64,000 bases of DNA from Aquificota bacterium (GTDB lineage: Bacteria > Aquificota > Aquificia > Aquificales > Hydrogenothermaceae): contig JAADDZ010000014.1 of assembly GCA_013153635.1 (NCBI GenBank), positions 1 through 64,000 on the forward strand, in the 5' to 3' direction. The translations under genes were made by a program, and so were the position numbers. Shown piece by piece: positions 1 to 8,263 of the stretch. Under the pieces are notes generated by a model. It made no database searches, had not been told where the DNA came from, and saw only the letters and a program-made list of their open reading frames with translations. Position 1 is the stretch's first letter. Each line of letters opens with the position of its first letter.

Positions 1-80
1 TCCGAACCCGGCAGTTAAGCTCCCCCGCGCCGATGATACTGGCTGGGAAACCGGTCGGAAAAGTAGGTCGGTGCCGGCTC
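1..80 (+). rRNA. rrf: 5S ribosomal RNA, 3' part (5' end outside window)
   Basis: The first ~80 bases carry the conserved 5S core (CCGAACCCGGCAGUUAAGC) and the downstream loop E/helix IV region, ending in a GC-rich stretch that should pair with the missing 5' end. The sharp change from GC-rich RNA to AT-rich spacer near position 80 marks the 3' end. This is probably the tail of an rRNA operon running into the window from the left. The exact 3' end is uncertain by a few bases. Confidence 0.93.
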
Positions 81-199
81 CTTATTTATACTCCCACACA
101 TTTGACCTCTATATCTTTTTTAGTTTATATCAAGTTTTTATTAGAATATTTGATTTTGTATCTTGAGATAGTGATGTTTTCTTTTGGTTTTTGATAAAA

Positions 200-221
200 A
201 AAGAGCCTATAGAGGCTCTTT
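200..221 (-). terminator. rho-independent terminator downstream of metE
   Basis: AAAGAGCC (200-207) and GGCTCTTT (214-221) form a perfect 8-bp stem with a 6-base loop. Read on the minus strand, the stem is followed by a run of T. It starts 9 bases after the metE stop codon. T-rich sequence on the other side means it may also stop rightward transcription from the 5S operon. Confidence 0.8.
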
Positions 222-229
222 GATGATTT

Positions 230-2563
230 TTATTTTTGTTTGTTTAGTAATGTTCCCCAATCGTAAGTAGCTCCGTATTTTTGACGTAAGATTTGAGCTA
301 CTTTTACCATATTTTTCAGTGCTGGTATTGTTTCTTCCCATTTTCTTGTTTTTAATCCGCAGTCTGGATTTATCCATATTAGGTTTTTGTCTATTACTTG
401 TGCTGTTCTTTCGGCAATTTGGAGCATTTCTTCTACTGATGGAATTCTAGGTGAGTGTATATCATATACTCCTACACCAATTCCGTGGTCATAGTTGAAA
501 TTTTCGAAGGCTTCTATTATTTCTCCTTTTGAGCGTGATGCTTCTATTGATATTACGTCTGCGTCCATAGCGTATATCCATTCTATAATTTCGTTAAATT
601 CGGAGTAACACATGTGGGTGTGTATCTGGGTCTCTTTTTTTACTTGGTCGTTTGTTAGTTTGAATGCGTTTACTGCCCATTTTAGATATTCTTCTTGTTT
701 TTCTTTTTTTAGGGGTAGTCCTTCTCTAAAGGCTGGTTCGTCTATCTGTATTATTTTTATTCCTTCTTTTTCTAGGTCTAGGACTTCTTCTCTTAGGGCT
801 AGTGCTATTTGATATGCTATTTCTTTTTTGGGTATGTCCTTCCTATAGAATGACCAGTTTAGTATTGTTACTGGTCCTGTTAACATTCCTTTTACAGGTT
901 TTTCTGTAAGGGTTTGGGCATAGAGAATTTCTTTTAGTGTCATAGGTCTTGGTCTTGATACGTCTCCATATATTATTGGTGGTCTTACGCATCTTGTTCC
1001 GTATGATTGTACCCAACCGTTTTTTGTAAATGCGAATCCTTCCATTTTTTCTCCAAAGAATTCAACCATGTCTGTTCTTTCAAATTCTCCATGTACAAAA
1101 ATGTCTAATCCAATTTCTTCTTGAATTTTTATGGCTTTTTCTATCTGTTCTTTTATAAAGGTTTCATACTGTTCTTGTGTGATTTCTCCTCTTCTAAATT
1201 TTGCTCTTGTTTGTCTTATCTCTTTTGTCTGTGGAAAGCTTCCTATTGTTGTTGTTGGAAATTTTGGGAGTTTCATCTGTTCTATCTGTGTTATGTATCT
1301 TTCTATAAATGGCTCTTTTCTTCCTATGTTGTTTTCGTCTATTTCTTTTATTGATTTTTTGACTTTTTCGTTTTTGAATTCGTCTCGTAGGGCTTGTAGT
1401 TTTTGTGTTGGTGGTTCTTTTTTATCATTGATTATCTCTTTTAGGGTTTTTAGTTCTTCTAGTCTTTCATCGGCAAAGGATAGAAGTTGTATAAGCCTTT
1501 CATCTAGGTGTCCTTTTTCTGTTGTTAGTGATACTGGTAGGTGAAATAGTGGTGAGGCGTTTGATAGTATGATGTTGTTTTCTTCTACGATTGATGATAG
1601 TTCTTCTATTGTTTTTAGTGTTTCTTTGTAGTCTACTTTCCATGGGTCTCTACCTGATATTATGCCTGCTATTAATTTTTTGTCTTTTGGGAATCCGTAT
1701 TTTTTTATGTTTTGAAGGTTTTCTTTGTTCACTACGAGGTCTAGTCCTATTGCGTGGACTGGTAGTTCGTTTACTACTTTTTCGTAGTGGTCTATGCTTT
1801 CGTAGTATGTATGAAGATGGATTTCTATGTTTTCTAGTCCTAGGGTCATTTCTTTGTAGGCATCTATTAGGGTTTGAATTTGTTGGTCTGTTCTATTTAG
1901 TACTAGTGCTGGTTCGTCTAGTTGTATTGCTTTGACTCCTGCTTCTTCTAGTTCTTTTAGCATTATGTTGTATAGTGATGCTAGCTCTAGTACTAGGTAT
2001 CTGAATTTTTCGCTTTCGTCTGCTTTTACCATGTGCATAAGTAGGGAGTTTGGTTGCTTTTCATATACTTTTCCAAGTGTTATGTATGTAAATGGTCCTA
2101 CTAGTACTGGTTTGGTTTCTATTCCTAGTTTTTCTTTTGCCCATTTGTATGATTGGAGGGGTCTGTTTTTTACTAGTTTGAACCTTCCTGTTAGTTCTGG
2201 AACTATATAGTGATAGTTGGTGTCGAACCATTTGGTCATTTCACAAGCTATGGCGTCTTTTGTTCCTCTTGCCATTGCAAAGTATCTGTCTATTGGGTCT
2301 TCTATTTTTCTAAATCTATCTGGTACTACGTCGAACATGGTTGATATGTCTAATATGAAGTCGTAAAGGGAAAAGTCGTTTGATGGTATATAATCGAGGT
2401 TGGCTTCTTTAAGTTTTTTTAGTCTTTGTAGATTTAGTTCTTCTGTCTTTTTTATCATTTCTTCTTGGGTGATTTCTCCATTCCAGTAGCTTTCTACAGC
2501 TTTTTTTAGTTCTCTGTGTTGTCCTATTTTTGGGTATCCAAAGGCTGTGGTTTTGATTGCCAT
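230..2563 (-). CDS. metE: Cobalamin-independent methionine synthase
   Basis: This cytoplasmic enzyme transfers the methyl group of 5-methyltetrahydropteroyltri-glutamate to homocysteine, the last step of methionine synthesis without B12. The 777 residues match the family's full length, with two beta/alpha barrels. The C-terminal barrel carries the zinc site: H and C in HTHMC and the late Cys in INPDCGLKTR. The N-terminus (KTTAFGYPKIG) is typical. A clear SD, GGAGGTCATTA, sits directly before the ATG. It is transcribed divergently from a Fur-family regulator, and a 7-1-7 palindrome lies midway between the two starts, so metal-responsive control of this zinc enzyme is likely (inference). Confidence 0.97.
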   Translation of the reverse strand: MAIKTTAFGYPKIGQHRELKKAVESYWNGEITQEEMIKKTEELNLQRLKKLKEANLDYIPSNDFSLYDFILDISTMFDVVPDRFRKIEDPIDRYFAMARGTKDAIACEMTKWFDTNYHYIVPELTGRFKLVKNRPLQSYKWAKEKLGIETKPVLVGPFTYITLGKVYEKQPNSLLMHMVKADESEKFRYLVLELASLYNIMLKELEEAGVKAIQLDEPALVLNRTDQQIQTLIDAYKEMTLGLENIEIHLHTYYESIDHYEKVVNELPVHAIGLDLVVNKENLQNIKKYGFPKDKKLIAGIISGRDPWKVDYKETLKTIEELSSIVEENNIILSNASPLFHLPVSLTTEKGHLDERLIQLLSFADERLEELKTLKEIINDKKEPPTQKLQALRDEFKNEKVKKSIKEIDENNIGRKEPFIERYITQIEQMKLPKFPTTTIGSFPQTKEIRQTRAKFRRGEITQEQYETFIKEQIEKAIKIQEEIGLDIFVHGEFERTDMVEFFGEKMEGFAFTKNGWVQSYGTRCVRPPIIYGDVSRPRPMTLKEILYAQTLTEKPVKGMLTGPVTILNWSFYRKDIPKKEIAYQIALALREEVLDLEKEGIKIIQIDEPAFREGLPLKKEKQEEYLKWAVNAFKLTNDQVKKETQIHTHMCYSEFNEIIEWIYAMDADVISIEASRSKGEIIEAFENFNYDHGIGVGVYDIHSPRIPSVEEMLQIAERTAQVIDKNLIWINPDCGLKTRKWEETIPALKNMVKVAQILRQKYGATYDWGTLLNKQK

Positions 2564-2620
2564 TAATGACCTCCAGTTGGGATTTTTGGTATTTAAATTT
2601 TTACATATATTTATTTCAAA

Positions 2621-2635
2621 TGCAAATCATTTGCA
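2621..2635. promoter_or_regulatory. Fur-family-type operator (7-1-7 palindrome) between metE and fur
   Basis: TGCAAAT-C-ATTTGCA is a perfect 15-bp inverted repeat with a one-base centre, the geometry typical of Fur/Zur/PerR boxes. It lies 57-58 bp from both the metE ATG (2563) and the preferred regulator ATG (2693). On the minus strand, TTGCAA (2636-2631) is followed after 17 bases by TAAATA, a possible metE promoter. On the plus strand, TTGCAA is followed after 17 bases by GATTAT. Binding here would block both promoters. The site is seen directly; the binding protein is inferred. Confidence 0.7.
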
Positions 2636-2692
2636 AAAGTGGATTTTGTGTGCGATTATAGTTTTGTTAGGTTTTTTATTTTGGGTTGGGTT

Positions 2693-3097
2693 ATGGGTGA
2701 TAGGCTAAAATTTCCTGAAGGGTATAGATTAACAAAACAGAGGAAGGCTATTTTAGATGTCCTTGAAAATGCAGATATTCCTTTGAATGCGGAGGATATT
2801 TTCTTGTTGCTTAAGAAGAGGGGCTTTGATATTAGTTTGTCTACTATCTATAGGAATCTTGAGATGTTGTGTAAGGAGGGGGTTGTTGTAAAGTCTTATG
2901 TTATGGGTGAGGATAAGGCTAGGTTTGCTTTGCCTGATAAGAAGAATTATCTGATTTGTGAGGGTTGTGGAAGGATTGTTATTATTGATAATTGCCCTTT
3001 TGATAAGTTTAAGGAGGAATTAAGGTCTGTTTATGGTTTTGATATAACAGGACATAGTGTAGAGGTCTATGGTCTATGTCCTGATTGTAAGGCTTAG
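2693..3097 (+). CDS. Fur-family transcriptional regulator
   Basis: A metal- or peroxide-sensing DNA-binding repressor by family. The winged helix is visible ([14 protein letters not shown], then [13 protein letters not shown]). The dimerisation domain has two structural-zinc pairs, CEGC and CPDC. The ORF can be extended to a GTG at 2639, but the ATG at 2693 gives 134 aa, the usual family length, and keeps the palindrome at 2621-2635 upstream of the promoter. The His-rich stretch normally found before the first CxxC is replaced by DKKNYLIC, and only one conserved His (GHSVEVYG) remains, so the metal specificity (Fur, Zur, PerR) cannot be assigned. Its stop overlaps the convergent receptor gene by 4 bp (TTAG). 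Confidence 0.9.
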   Translation: MGDRLKFPEGYRLTKQRKAILDVLENADIPLNAEDIFLLLKKRGFDISLSTIYRNLEMLCKEGVVVKSYVMGEDKARFALPDKKNYLICEGCGRIVIIDNCPFDKFKEELRSVYGFDITGHSVEVYGLCPDCKA

Positions 3098-4059
3098 GAT
3101 ATATCTCTCATTTCATCTATTAGATTCATGTTTCCTTCTAGTTCTTTTACTAGCTGGATTATTACTCTTTCTATATTTTCTACATTTTTTGAGATTTTTT
3201 CTGCTAGGTTTCTTACTTCGTCTGCTACTATTGCAAATCCTCTTCCGTATTCTCCGGCTCTTGCGGCTTCTATTGATGCGTTTAGAGCTAGTAGGTTGGT
3301 TTGATTGGCTATGTCTTTTATAAGTCCAAGTATCTCTTTTACTGGTTCTATTTTTGTTCTTAGTTTTTCTGGTGAAGAGCGTTCCATCATTTCTTGTGCA
3401 AATTTATCCCATGTGGCGTCTTTCCATGTTGATAGGTATCCTATTATGTTTCCTTCTTTGTCTATGAGTACTGAACGGTAAGATTGGATTATGTGTTTTC
3501 CTACGGGTATGTCTGCGTTTTTTTCGACTTTTCTCGGTTTTAGTGATTTTAGTATTTCTCTTATTTTGTCTGGGTCTTTGTGGAATTTGTGGATAGAGAT
3601 TCCTATTGGATTTTCCCAATCTATACATAGTCCAAATATGTTGTTTAGGTCTTCTCCTACTTTTTTTAATAATTTTTTTCCTTTTTGGTTTACATATGTA
3701 AGTTCGTTTCCTTCTGTTCCTGATTTGAATTCGGGACTGGCTATGAAAACAGCTTCTTCTTGAAGGTTATCTAAAATTTGCTGGTATTTGAATATTTCGT
3801 TTTGATATTGTTTTTCTTTCTCTTTTAACTGTTCTATCTGTTTTTCTTTTTCTATTAGCTGTTTTTTTAGGTTTTCTAGTTCTTGTTGATACTGGTTTTC
3901 TTTTTGTTTAAATTGATTTTCTTTTTTTTGGAGAATCTCTTCAATGAGGTTTTGGTTTTCTGTGTTGTTTCGATTTTCTAGCTTTTCTTTTAATTTTTTG
4001 TTTTGTTCTTGTAAGAGTAACATCTGGTTTTTGTATCTTTTGCAAAAGATGTTGAGCAT
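3094..4059 (-). CDS. Soluble PAS-containing methyl-accepting-chemotaxis-like protein with minimal signalling tip
   Basis: Domains in order: a long charged coiled coil (about residues 5-95); a PAS-like sensor (about 100-225, with [11 protein letters not shown] and [10 protein letters not shown]); and the conserved chemoreceptor hairpin tip near the C-terminus ([18 protein letters not shown], then [17 protein letters not shown]). No transmembrane segment or signal peptide is visible, so it is cytoplasmic. Only the tip and short flanks of the usual signalling domain are present; the long adaptation arms are missing. It may signal to CheA/CheW or to another partner. The ATG at 4059 is preceded by GGTAGAG. 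The sensed cue is unknown. Confidence 0.85.
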   Translation of the reverse strand: MLNIFCKRYKNQMLLLQEQNKKLKEKLENRNNTENQNLIEEILQKKENQFKQKENQYQQELENLKKQLIEKEKQIEQLKEKEKQYQNEIFKYQQILDNLQEEAVFIASPEFKSGTEGNELTYVNQKGKKLLKKVGEDLNNIFGLCIDWENPIGISIHKFHKDPDKIREILKSLKPRKVEKNADIPVGKHIIQSYRSVLIDKEGNIIGYLSTWKDATWDKFAQEMMERSSPEKLRTKIEPVKEILGLIKDIANQTNLLALNASIEAARAGEYGRGFAIVADEVRNLAEKISKNVENIERVIIQLVKELEGNMNLIDEMRDIS

Positions 4060-4154
4060 CTCTACCCTACCTTTGATTGTTTTTGTTTTATTTTTTATCG
4101 TAAAAAACTGATTACAAATTTAGTGATAATTTAACTAGTTTTAAGTGACATCCT

Positions 4155-4175
4155 CCACCTATTTCTAATAGGTGG
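4155..4175 (-). repeat. Right-end hairpin of the tnpB element (likely within its guide RNA)
   Basis: CCACCTATT (4155-4163) and AATAGGTGG (4167-4175) form a perfect 9-bp stem with a 3-base loop, overlapping the tnpB stop codon (4165-4167). In IS605-type elements the right end is transcribed as the omega/reRNA that TnpB uses as its guide scaffold, and the flanking DNA beyond the element supplies the guide. Overlap of such a hairpin with the 3' end of tnpB fits that model. The RNA itself is inferred. Confidence 0.65.
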
Positions 4176-5463
4176 CTTCCTGCTTCAACGAGGCATAGCT
4201 TATACGAATATAGGGATTACTCCCCAGTATCCGTGCAGTGGCTGTCCTCTCCACAGGCGTTACTTCCCCACAGTCCGTAGGTAGGTTTTTTATAGTGGTT
4301 CTCTCCTCTTTTTGTAGTCCTATCTTTAGTATGTTTATTGCAGAGTTTATGTCTCTATCTATCACTAATCCACAAATATTACATTTATAGGTTCTTTCTG
4401 ATAGCTTTATATCTTCTTTTTTATTCTCACACTGACTACATAATTTTGTTGTTGCTTCATATCTATCCACAGGTATAAGGGTTTCAAGATTTTGTTTTAA
4501 CCTTGAGATTATTCCCCCTATACCTGTATTTTGTATCTGCTTTCCAAATAGTCCACTGTGCCATTGTTTTATTTGCTCATCTTGTATTAATACATACTCG
4601 TATCTCTTTAGTAGTGCTAATATTTTGTTTTTTATATCTTTTCTTCTGTTATATATCTTCTGATGTTCTTTCTGAAATTTCTGTTTCGTTTTTTGATAAT
4701 TTCTACTCCCTTTTTGCTGTCTTGATAACTTTTTTTGTAACTTCTTTATTCTTTTTGTTTCTTCTACAGAGTAGTTTATCTTTATCCCGTTTGATAGTGT
4801 CAATTGGTGCTTTATTCCAAAGTCTATTCCTATCGGTTTATTTATTTTTTCTTGTTTTATTTGGTTTTTGTCTATATAGCAAGTTAGATATATATAGTAT
4901 CCATCTGGCTTTTTTATTAGTTCTGCTTTTGCTATGTCGCAGTTTTCTGGTAGTTGATGTAGTCCGAGTATTCTAATAGGTTTCTTTAATCCTTGTAGTT
5001 TTATCCTGTTTTTCTCTTTTAAAACTTTAAATGTGATATTGTTTTGTTTTAGTGGAATGTTTCTATAATCTGTTTTGAATTTGAGTTTTCCTACTTTTAT
5101 TCCTTTTTGCTTTGCTTTTGATAGGTCTGATAGGTTCTTTTTTATTCTGTCTAGTATTCCTTGTCTCATCTGGGAGGATAAGCATTTTATTTCTCTTGTT
5201 TCTGTTCCGTTTGGTGTTTTTATTTCTACTTGTTTTGTTTTTTCTATTTGTGGGTTTAGTCTGTTTTGTATATCTGCAACTACATAGTTATATAGCCATT
5301 TTGCTTCTAAGAATATCCTTTCAAACCACTGTTTTTGCTCTTTGTTTAGATTGGTGTATGAGGTTTTAAGTTGATAAACTTTTGCTATTTGGTTTTTCCT
5401 TTTTTCTTTGGTCTTTTTTAAACTTTCTTTTATTTTTTGCTTTTTATCTAATGTTGTGGTCAT
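4165..5463 (-). CDS. tnpB: TnpB family RNA-guided nuclease (IS200/IS605 OrfB)
   Basis: At 432 residues it is a full-length TnpB. RuvC-like acidic residues are all visible: D214 in GIDFGIKH, the D295/E296 region in LIQDEQIKQWH, and D371 in DRDINSA. A zinc ribbon (C342/C345 ... C361/C364) sits between the last two motifs. The N-terminus is Lys-rich with the usual helix-turn-helix-like start. Known TnpB proteins are reRNA-guided DNA nucleases that favour retention of their element. No frameshift or stop was found, so it may be functional. It sits between a minus-strand receptor gene and a plus-strand antiporter, with no transposase nearby. Confidence 0.93.
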   Translation of the reverse strand: MTTTLDKKQKIKESLKKTKEKRKNQIAKVYQLKTSYTNLNKEQKQWFERIFLEAKWLYNYVVADIQNRLNPQIEKTKQVEIKTPNGTETREIKCLSSQMRQGILDRIKKNLSDLSKAKQKGIKVGKLKFKTDYRNIPLKQNNITFKVLKEKNRIKLQGLKKPIRILGLHQLPENCDIAKAELIKKPDGYYIYLTCYIDKNQIKQEKINKPIGIDFGIKHQLTLSNGIKINYSVEETKRIKKLQKKLSRQQKGSRNYQKTKQKFQKEHQKIYNRRKDIKNKILALLKRYEYVLIQDEQIKQWHSGLFGKQIQNTGIGGIISRLKQNLETLIPVDRYEATTKLCSQCENKKEDIKLSERTYKCNICGLVIDRDINSAINILKIGLQKEERTTIKNLPTDCGEVTPVERTATARILGSNPYIRISYASLKQEATY

Positions 5464-5512
5464 TTTGAAAACCTCTATAGTATTATAGCATATTAACGAT
5501 TAAAAGATTTTG

Positions 5513-5532
5513 AGAGGTTCTAACGAACCTCT
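5513..5532. repeat. Perfect hairpin upstream of tnpB (left-end structure)
   Basis: AGAGGTTC (5513-5520), TAAC loop, GAACCTCT (5525-5532): an 8-bp perfect stem 50 bp upstream of the tnpB start. IS605-group elements carry imperfect palindromes near their ends that are bound as single-stranded DNA. No T-run follows on either strand, so a terminator is less likely. Confidence 0.6.
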
Positions 5533-5541
5533 GCCATTTAT

Positions 5542-5595
5542 CACCTGTTTATTAATTCTTTGAATTAGGTGAGCCAAAAGCGAACAAAACAGGTG
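5542..5595. repeat. Nested foldback at the probable left end of the tnpB element
   Basis: CACCTGTTT (5542-5550) pairs perfectly with AAACAGGTG (5587-5595). Inside lies a second hairpin, AATTC-TTT-GAATT (5554-5566), followed by AGGTG (5567-5571) that could compete for pairing with CACCT. This alternative folding recalls left-end structures of IS605-type elements. It is the outermost structure before the antiporter promoter region. Confidence 0.55.
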
Positions 5596-5669
5596 CATTC
5601 TGGCATTTTTTTCCGTAAAATTAATTTAATAAAATTTATAAAAAATATAAAAATTATAGGATTGATATT

Positions 5670-7523
5670 ATGATAGAGGCTTTAGCTTTAATTTTTATAA
5701 TAGTTCTTTTATCTAGATTGATTGAGGAAGTTACTACTATCCCTATAATTATCCCGGTTATCGTTTTATCTTTTGTGTTTGGTTATCTGATGCCTGATGT
5801 TTTTCATATTACCCCAGAGATTTTTGATGAAGTTTTAATAATGCTTCTTCCTATTATTCTGTTCCCAGAGGTTATTAACTTTTCGGTAAAAGAGTTCAAG
5901 GAGAATTTTGATTCTATTTTTTATTTGGCTTTTATAGGGGTTGCTTTAGAGATAATTATTGGGGTTGCTATTATATATTTTTTCTTTAATGAGTATAATC
6001 TCTCTATTGGGGCTTTGGCTTGTTTACTTGCTCCTTTGATGGCTACTGATGCGATTACTGTTACTAGTATGGCTAGTAAGTTTAATCTTCCAGAGAGGTT
6101 ACGAATTGTTGCAGAGGGGGAGAGTCTATTTAATGATGCTACTGCTATTATAGCTTTCTTTTTTATAGCTCTACCTTTGTTCACAAAGGGGGATATAGGT
6201 ATTTTAAGTGCATCTATTGTTCTTGTTAAGGTTTTTGTTTTTTCTACGTTGATTGGTATTTCTGTGGCTTTGGTTGGTTATGTTTTGCTTAAGACTCTAA
6301 GAGACCCTATTGAGCAGTTTTCTGCGGCTTATCTTGTGGCTATTTTCTCTTTTTTAATCGCTGATGTTCTGCATTATTCTGGAATTTTGTCTATTCTTGT
6401 TTCTTTGATGTTTTTTAGGGTTCTTATTGACAAGGAAATTCAAAAGGGTGTTTTGTTTCAGCAGGAGTTTCAAAAGGCTTTGGAACAGTCACAGCAAGAA
6501 TGTGAAGATGATGCTAAAAATATACTTCTTCGTATCTTGGAAAAGATTCAGCAGATTTTGCTTAAGATACCTGCTTTGTCTAGTGTGACGTTTAGGACTT
6601 ATAGAAAGGAAGCTATCTATATTGCTGTTTTTGCTAATGCTGTTTTGTTTACATTGATTGCACAGCTTGCGAATTTGGAGCTTTTTAAAAGGTATTGGGT
6701 GGAAATCTTGGTGGTTTTTGTGTTAACTACGGTGATAAGGTTTGCTTTGGTTTATGGTCTTAAGTTTTTGAAAAAATTTCCCCTTCGCTGGATTAATGCT
6801 TTGACTTTTTCTGGAATGAAAGGGGGTCTTGCTCTTATCATGATTCATTCTTTACCTGATGAGTTTATTTATAAAAGTATGTTTGAGACTATTGTCTTGG
6901 GAGTAGTGTTTTTGTCTATTTTTACGTATACTGCCTTTTTGATGGTCTATCTTAATATTCATAAAAAAGAGTTTAGTAAAGATAAGTTGGAAGAGGAGGT
7001 CTGTATCCCAGAGGATATGCTTTTAAAGGATTTGGAAGATATTATTGAGAAAGACCCTGTTACTGGTATCTATAATAGGATTAAGTTTGGAGAGATTTTA
7101 AATTATGAGATTCAAAGGGCTAATAGGTATAAAACTCCTCTTTCTATAATACTTATAGAGTTTGTAAATTACCAAGAGTTAAAGGAAAAAATAGGGGAAG
7201 ATAGGCTAAATAATCTACTTATTCAATTAAGAGATATTGTAAAACAAGATGTTTCTGTATTAGACCCTATTGGGAGACTAAAGGAAAATATAGCCGCTAT
7301 TTTGACTATAAATAAAACAATAGAAGATGACCTTGCTGTAGTGAATAAAATCAAAAATGATTTTGAAAAGTTTGCAAAGGATATGAATTTAGAACTGAAG
7401 ATATGTTTTGCTATAGCTTCTTATGTTGAGGGAGATACTCCGGAGCTTCTAATTGAAAAGGCTGAAGACGCTTTAAATAGAGCTAGAGTGAGAAACTGCT
7501 CTGTTGTTGGAATAGCTATTTAG
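5670..7523 (+). CDS. CPA1-type cation:proton antiporter fused to a degenerate GGDEF domain
   Basis: Residues 1 to about 440 form a polytopic inner-membrane antiporter of the NhaP/CPA1 type, with about a dozen hydrophobic segments and the ion-site motifs MATDAITV and GESLFNDATAI. A cytoplasmic linker leads to a GGDEF-fold domain from residue 462 (DPVTGIYNR, matching the usual D-x-LTGLxNR start) to the C-terminus. The catalytic GG(D/E)EF is replaced by RLKENI (about 536-541), and the metal-binding Asp of the LIDID motif is absent (LIEFV), so cyclic-di-GMP synthesis is unlikely. The domain may be a sensor, a scaffold or a dimerisation module. Likely role: Na+/H+ exchange and pH/sodium homeostasis. 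Confidence 0.88.
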   Translation: MIEALALIFIIVLLSRLIEEVTTIPIIIPVIVLSFVFGYLMPDVFHITPEIFDEVLIMLLPIILFPEVINFSVKEFKENFDSIFYLAFIGVALEIIIGVAIIYFFFNEYNLSIGALACLLAPLMATDAITVTSMASKFNLPERLRIVAEGESLFNDATAIIAFFFIALPLFTKGDIGILSASIVLVKVFVFSTLIGISVALVGYVLLKTLRDPIEQFSAAYLVAIFSFLIADVLHYSGILSILVSLMFFRVLIDKEIQKGVLFQQEFQKALEQSQQECEDDAKNILLRILEKIQQILLKIPALSSVTFRTYRKEAIYIAVFANAVLFTLIAQLANLELFKRYWVEILVVFVLTTVIRFALVYGLKFLKKFPLRWINALTFSGMKGGLALIMIHSLPDEFIYKSMFETIVLGVVFLSIFTYTAFLMVYLNIHKKEFSKDKLEEEVCIPEDMLLKDLEDIIEKDPVTGIYNRIKFGEILNYEIQRANRYKTPLSIILIEFVNYQELKEKIGEDRLNNLLIQLRDIVKQDVSVLDPIGRLKENIAAILTINKTIEDDLAVVNKIKNDFEKFAKDMNLELKICFAIASYVEGDTPELLIEKAEDALNRARVRNCSVVGIAI

Positions 7524-7537
7524 CTATAATTGTATGT

Positions 7538-8263
7538 ATGATTAATTATAAGCTTGTTATAAAGTACATAGGAACTAGATATTATGGGTGGCAGAGGCAA
7601 CCAAAACATATCTCTATACAGCAGGTTATAGAAGATAATCTTGAAAGTTTATTTAAGGAGCGTATAAGGCTTATAGCTTCTGGTAGAACTGATGCTGGTG
7701 TTCATGCTTTAGGACAGGTTGCTAATTTTAAGGTAAAACATCATAGAAAACCAAGAACTGTATTAGATTTTTTGAATGCTAATCTACCTAGGGATATATC
7801 TATTTTAGATGTAGAGGAAGTCCCTCTTTCTTTTAGTGCAAGATTTAGTGCAAAAGGAAAAAGTTATCTTTATAAGATAAATACTTTTCCTGACCCTTTT
7901 TTGTATGGTTTTAGCTGGTATATCTCAAAGGATATAGATATTTTAAAACTTAACCAAGCTTTAGAACTTATAAGGAGTTATAAAAATCTTGTTAGCCTTT
8001 CTAAAAAGGGGGATTATTTAAGGGAAGAGATAGATATTAGAGAGATAAATGTAAGGTACGACGGTACTGTAATAGATATTGAGATTACTGCTTCTCATTT
8101 CTTGAGACATATGGTTAGGAAAATCGTCGCTCACAGTGTTCAGGTTGGTATCGGGGGACTTTCTTTGGAGGAATTGAGAAGTATCATAGAAGCGAAAGAT
8201 TCTACAAAAGGTATCTTTATTGCCCCTCCAAAAGGTCTTTATCTTAAGGAAGTTTACTACTAG
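7538..8263 (+). CDS. truA: tRNA pseudouridine synthase A
   Basis: Converts uridines 38-40 in the anticodon stem-loop of many tRNAs to pseudouridine. At 241 residues it has the family length. The catalytic Asp lies in SGRTDAGVHALGQVANF, and the N-terminal YDGTRYYGWQRQ-like motif is present as YIGTRYYGWQRQP. C-terminal HFLRHMVRKI is typical. The start is 15 bases after the antiporter stop, without a strong SD, so it is probably co-transcribed. Its TAG overlaps the convergent transglutaminase gene through CTAG. Confidence 0.96.
   Translation: MINYKLVIKYIGTRYYGWQRQPKHISIQQVIEDNLESLFKERIRLIASGRTDAGVHALGQVANFKVKHHRKPRTVLDFLNANLPRDISILDVEEVPLSFSARFSAKGKSYLYKINTFPDPFLYGFSWYISKDIDILKLNQALELIRSYKNLVSLSKKGDYLREEIDIREINVRYDGTVIDIEITASHFLRHMVRKIVAHSVQVGIGGLSLEELRSIIEAKDSTKGIFIAPPKGLYLKEVYY

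Larger units (their letters stand above)
4155..5595 (-). mobile_element. IS200/IS605-group element carrying only tnpB (approximate limits)
   Basis: The unit consists of an intact tnpB flanked by subterminal hairpins: a 9-bp stem at 4155-4175 overlapping the tnpB stop, and two foldback structures at 5513-5532 and 5542-5595 upstream of tnpB. This is the layout of single-strand transposons of the IS605/IS1341 type. No tnpA (Y1 transposase) is present, so movement would need one in trans. True end points were not determined: on the right end the element may extend to about GGATGTCAC (plus 4145-4153). Confidence 0.7.

Noticed and set aside
1121-1544. Plus-strand frames opposite metE (and similar frames opposite other large genes)
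   Set aside because: Low-complexity Phe/Leu/Ser/Cys translations with no SD, caused by the opposite strand of real genes.
2639-2692. Longer fur reading frame starting at GTG 2639
   Set aside because: The extra 18 residues are hydrophobic and not family-like, and this start would overlap the regulatory box region; ATG 2693 fits the usual length.
5513-5595. Hairpins upstream of tnpB as transcription terminators
   Set aside because: No T-run follows on either strand and they lie at the expected end of an IS605-type element, so structural ends are more likely.
7050-7520. Active diguanylate cyclase at the end of the antiporter
   Set aside because: The GGDEF motif and the metal Asp are replaced, so catalysis is unlikely.
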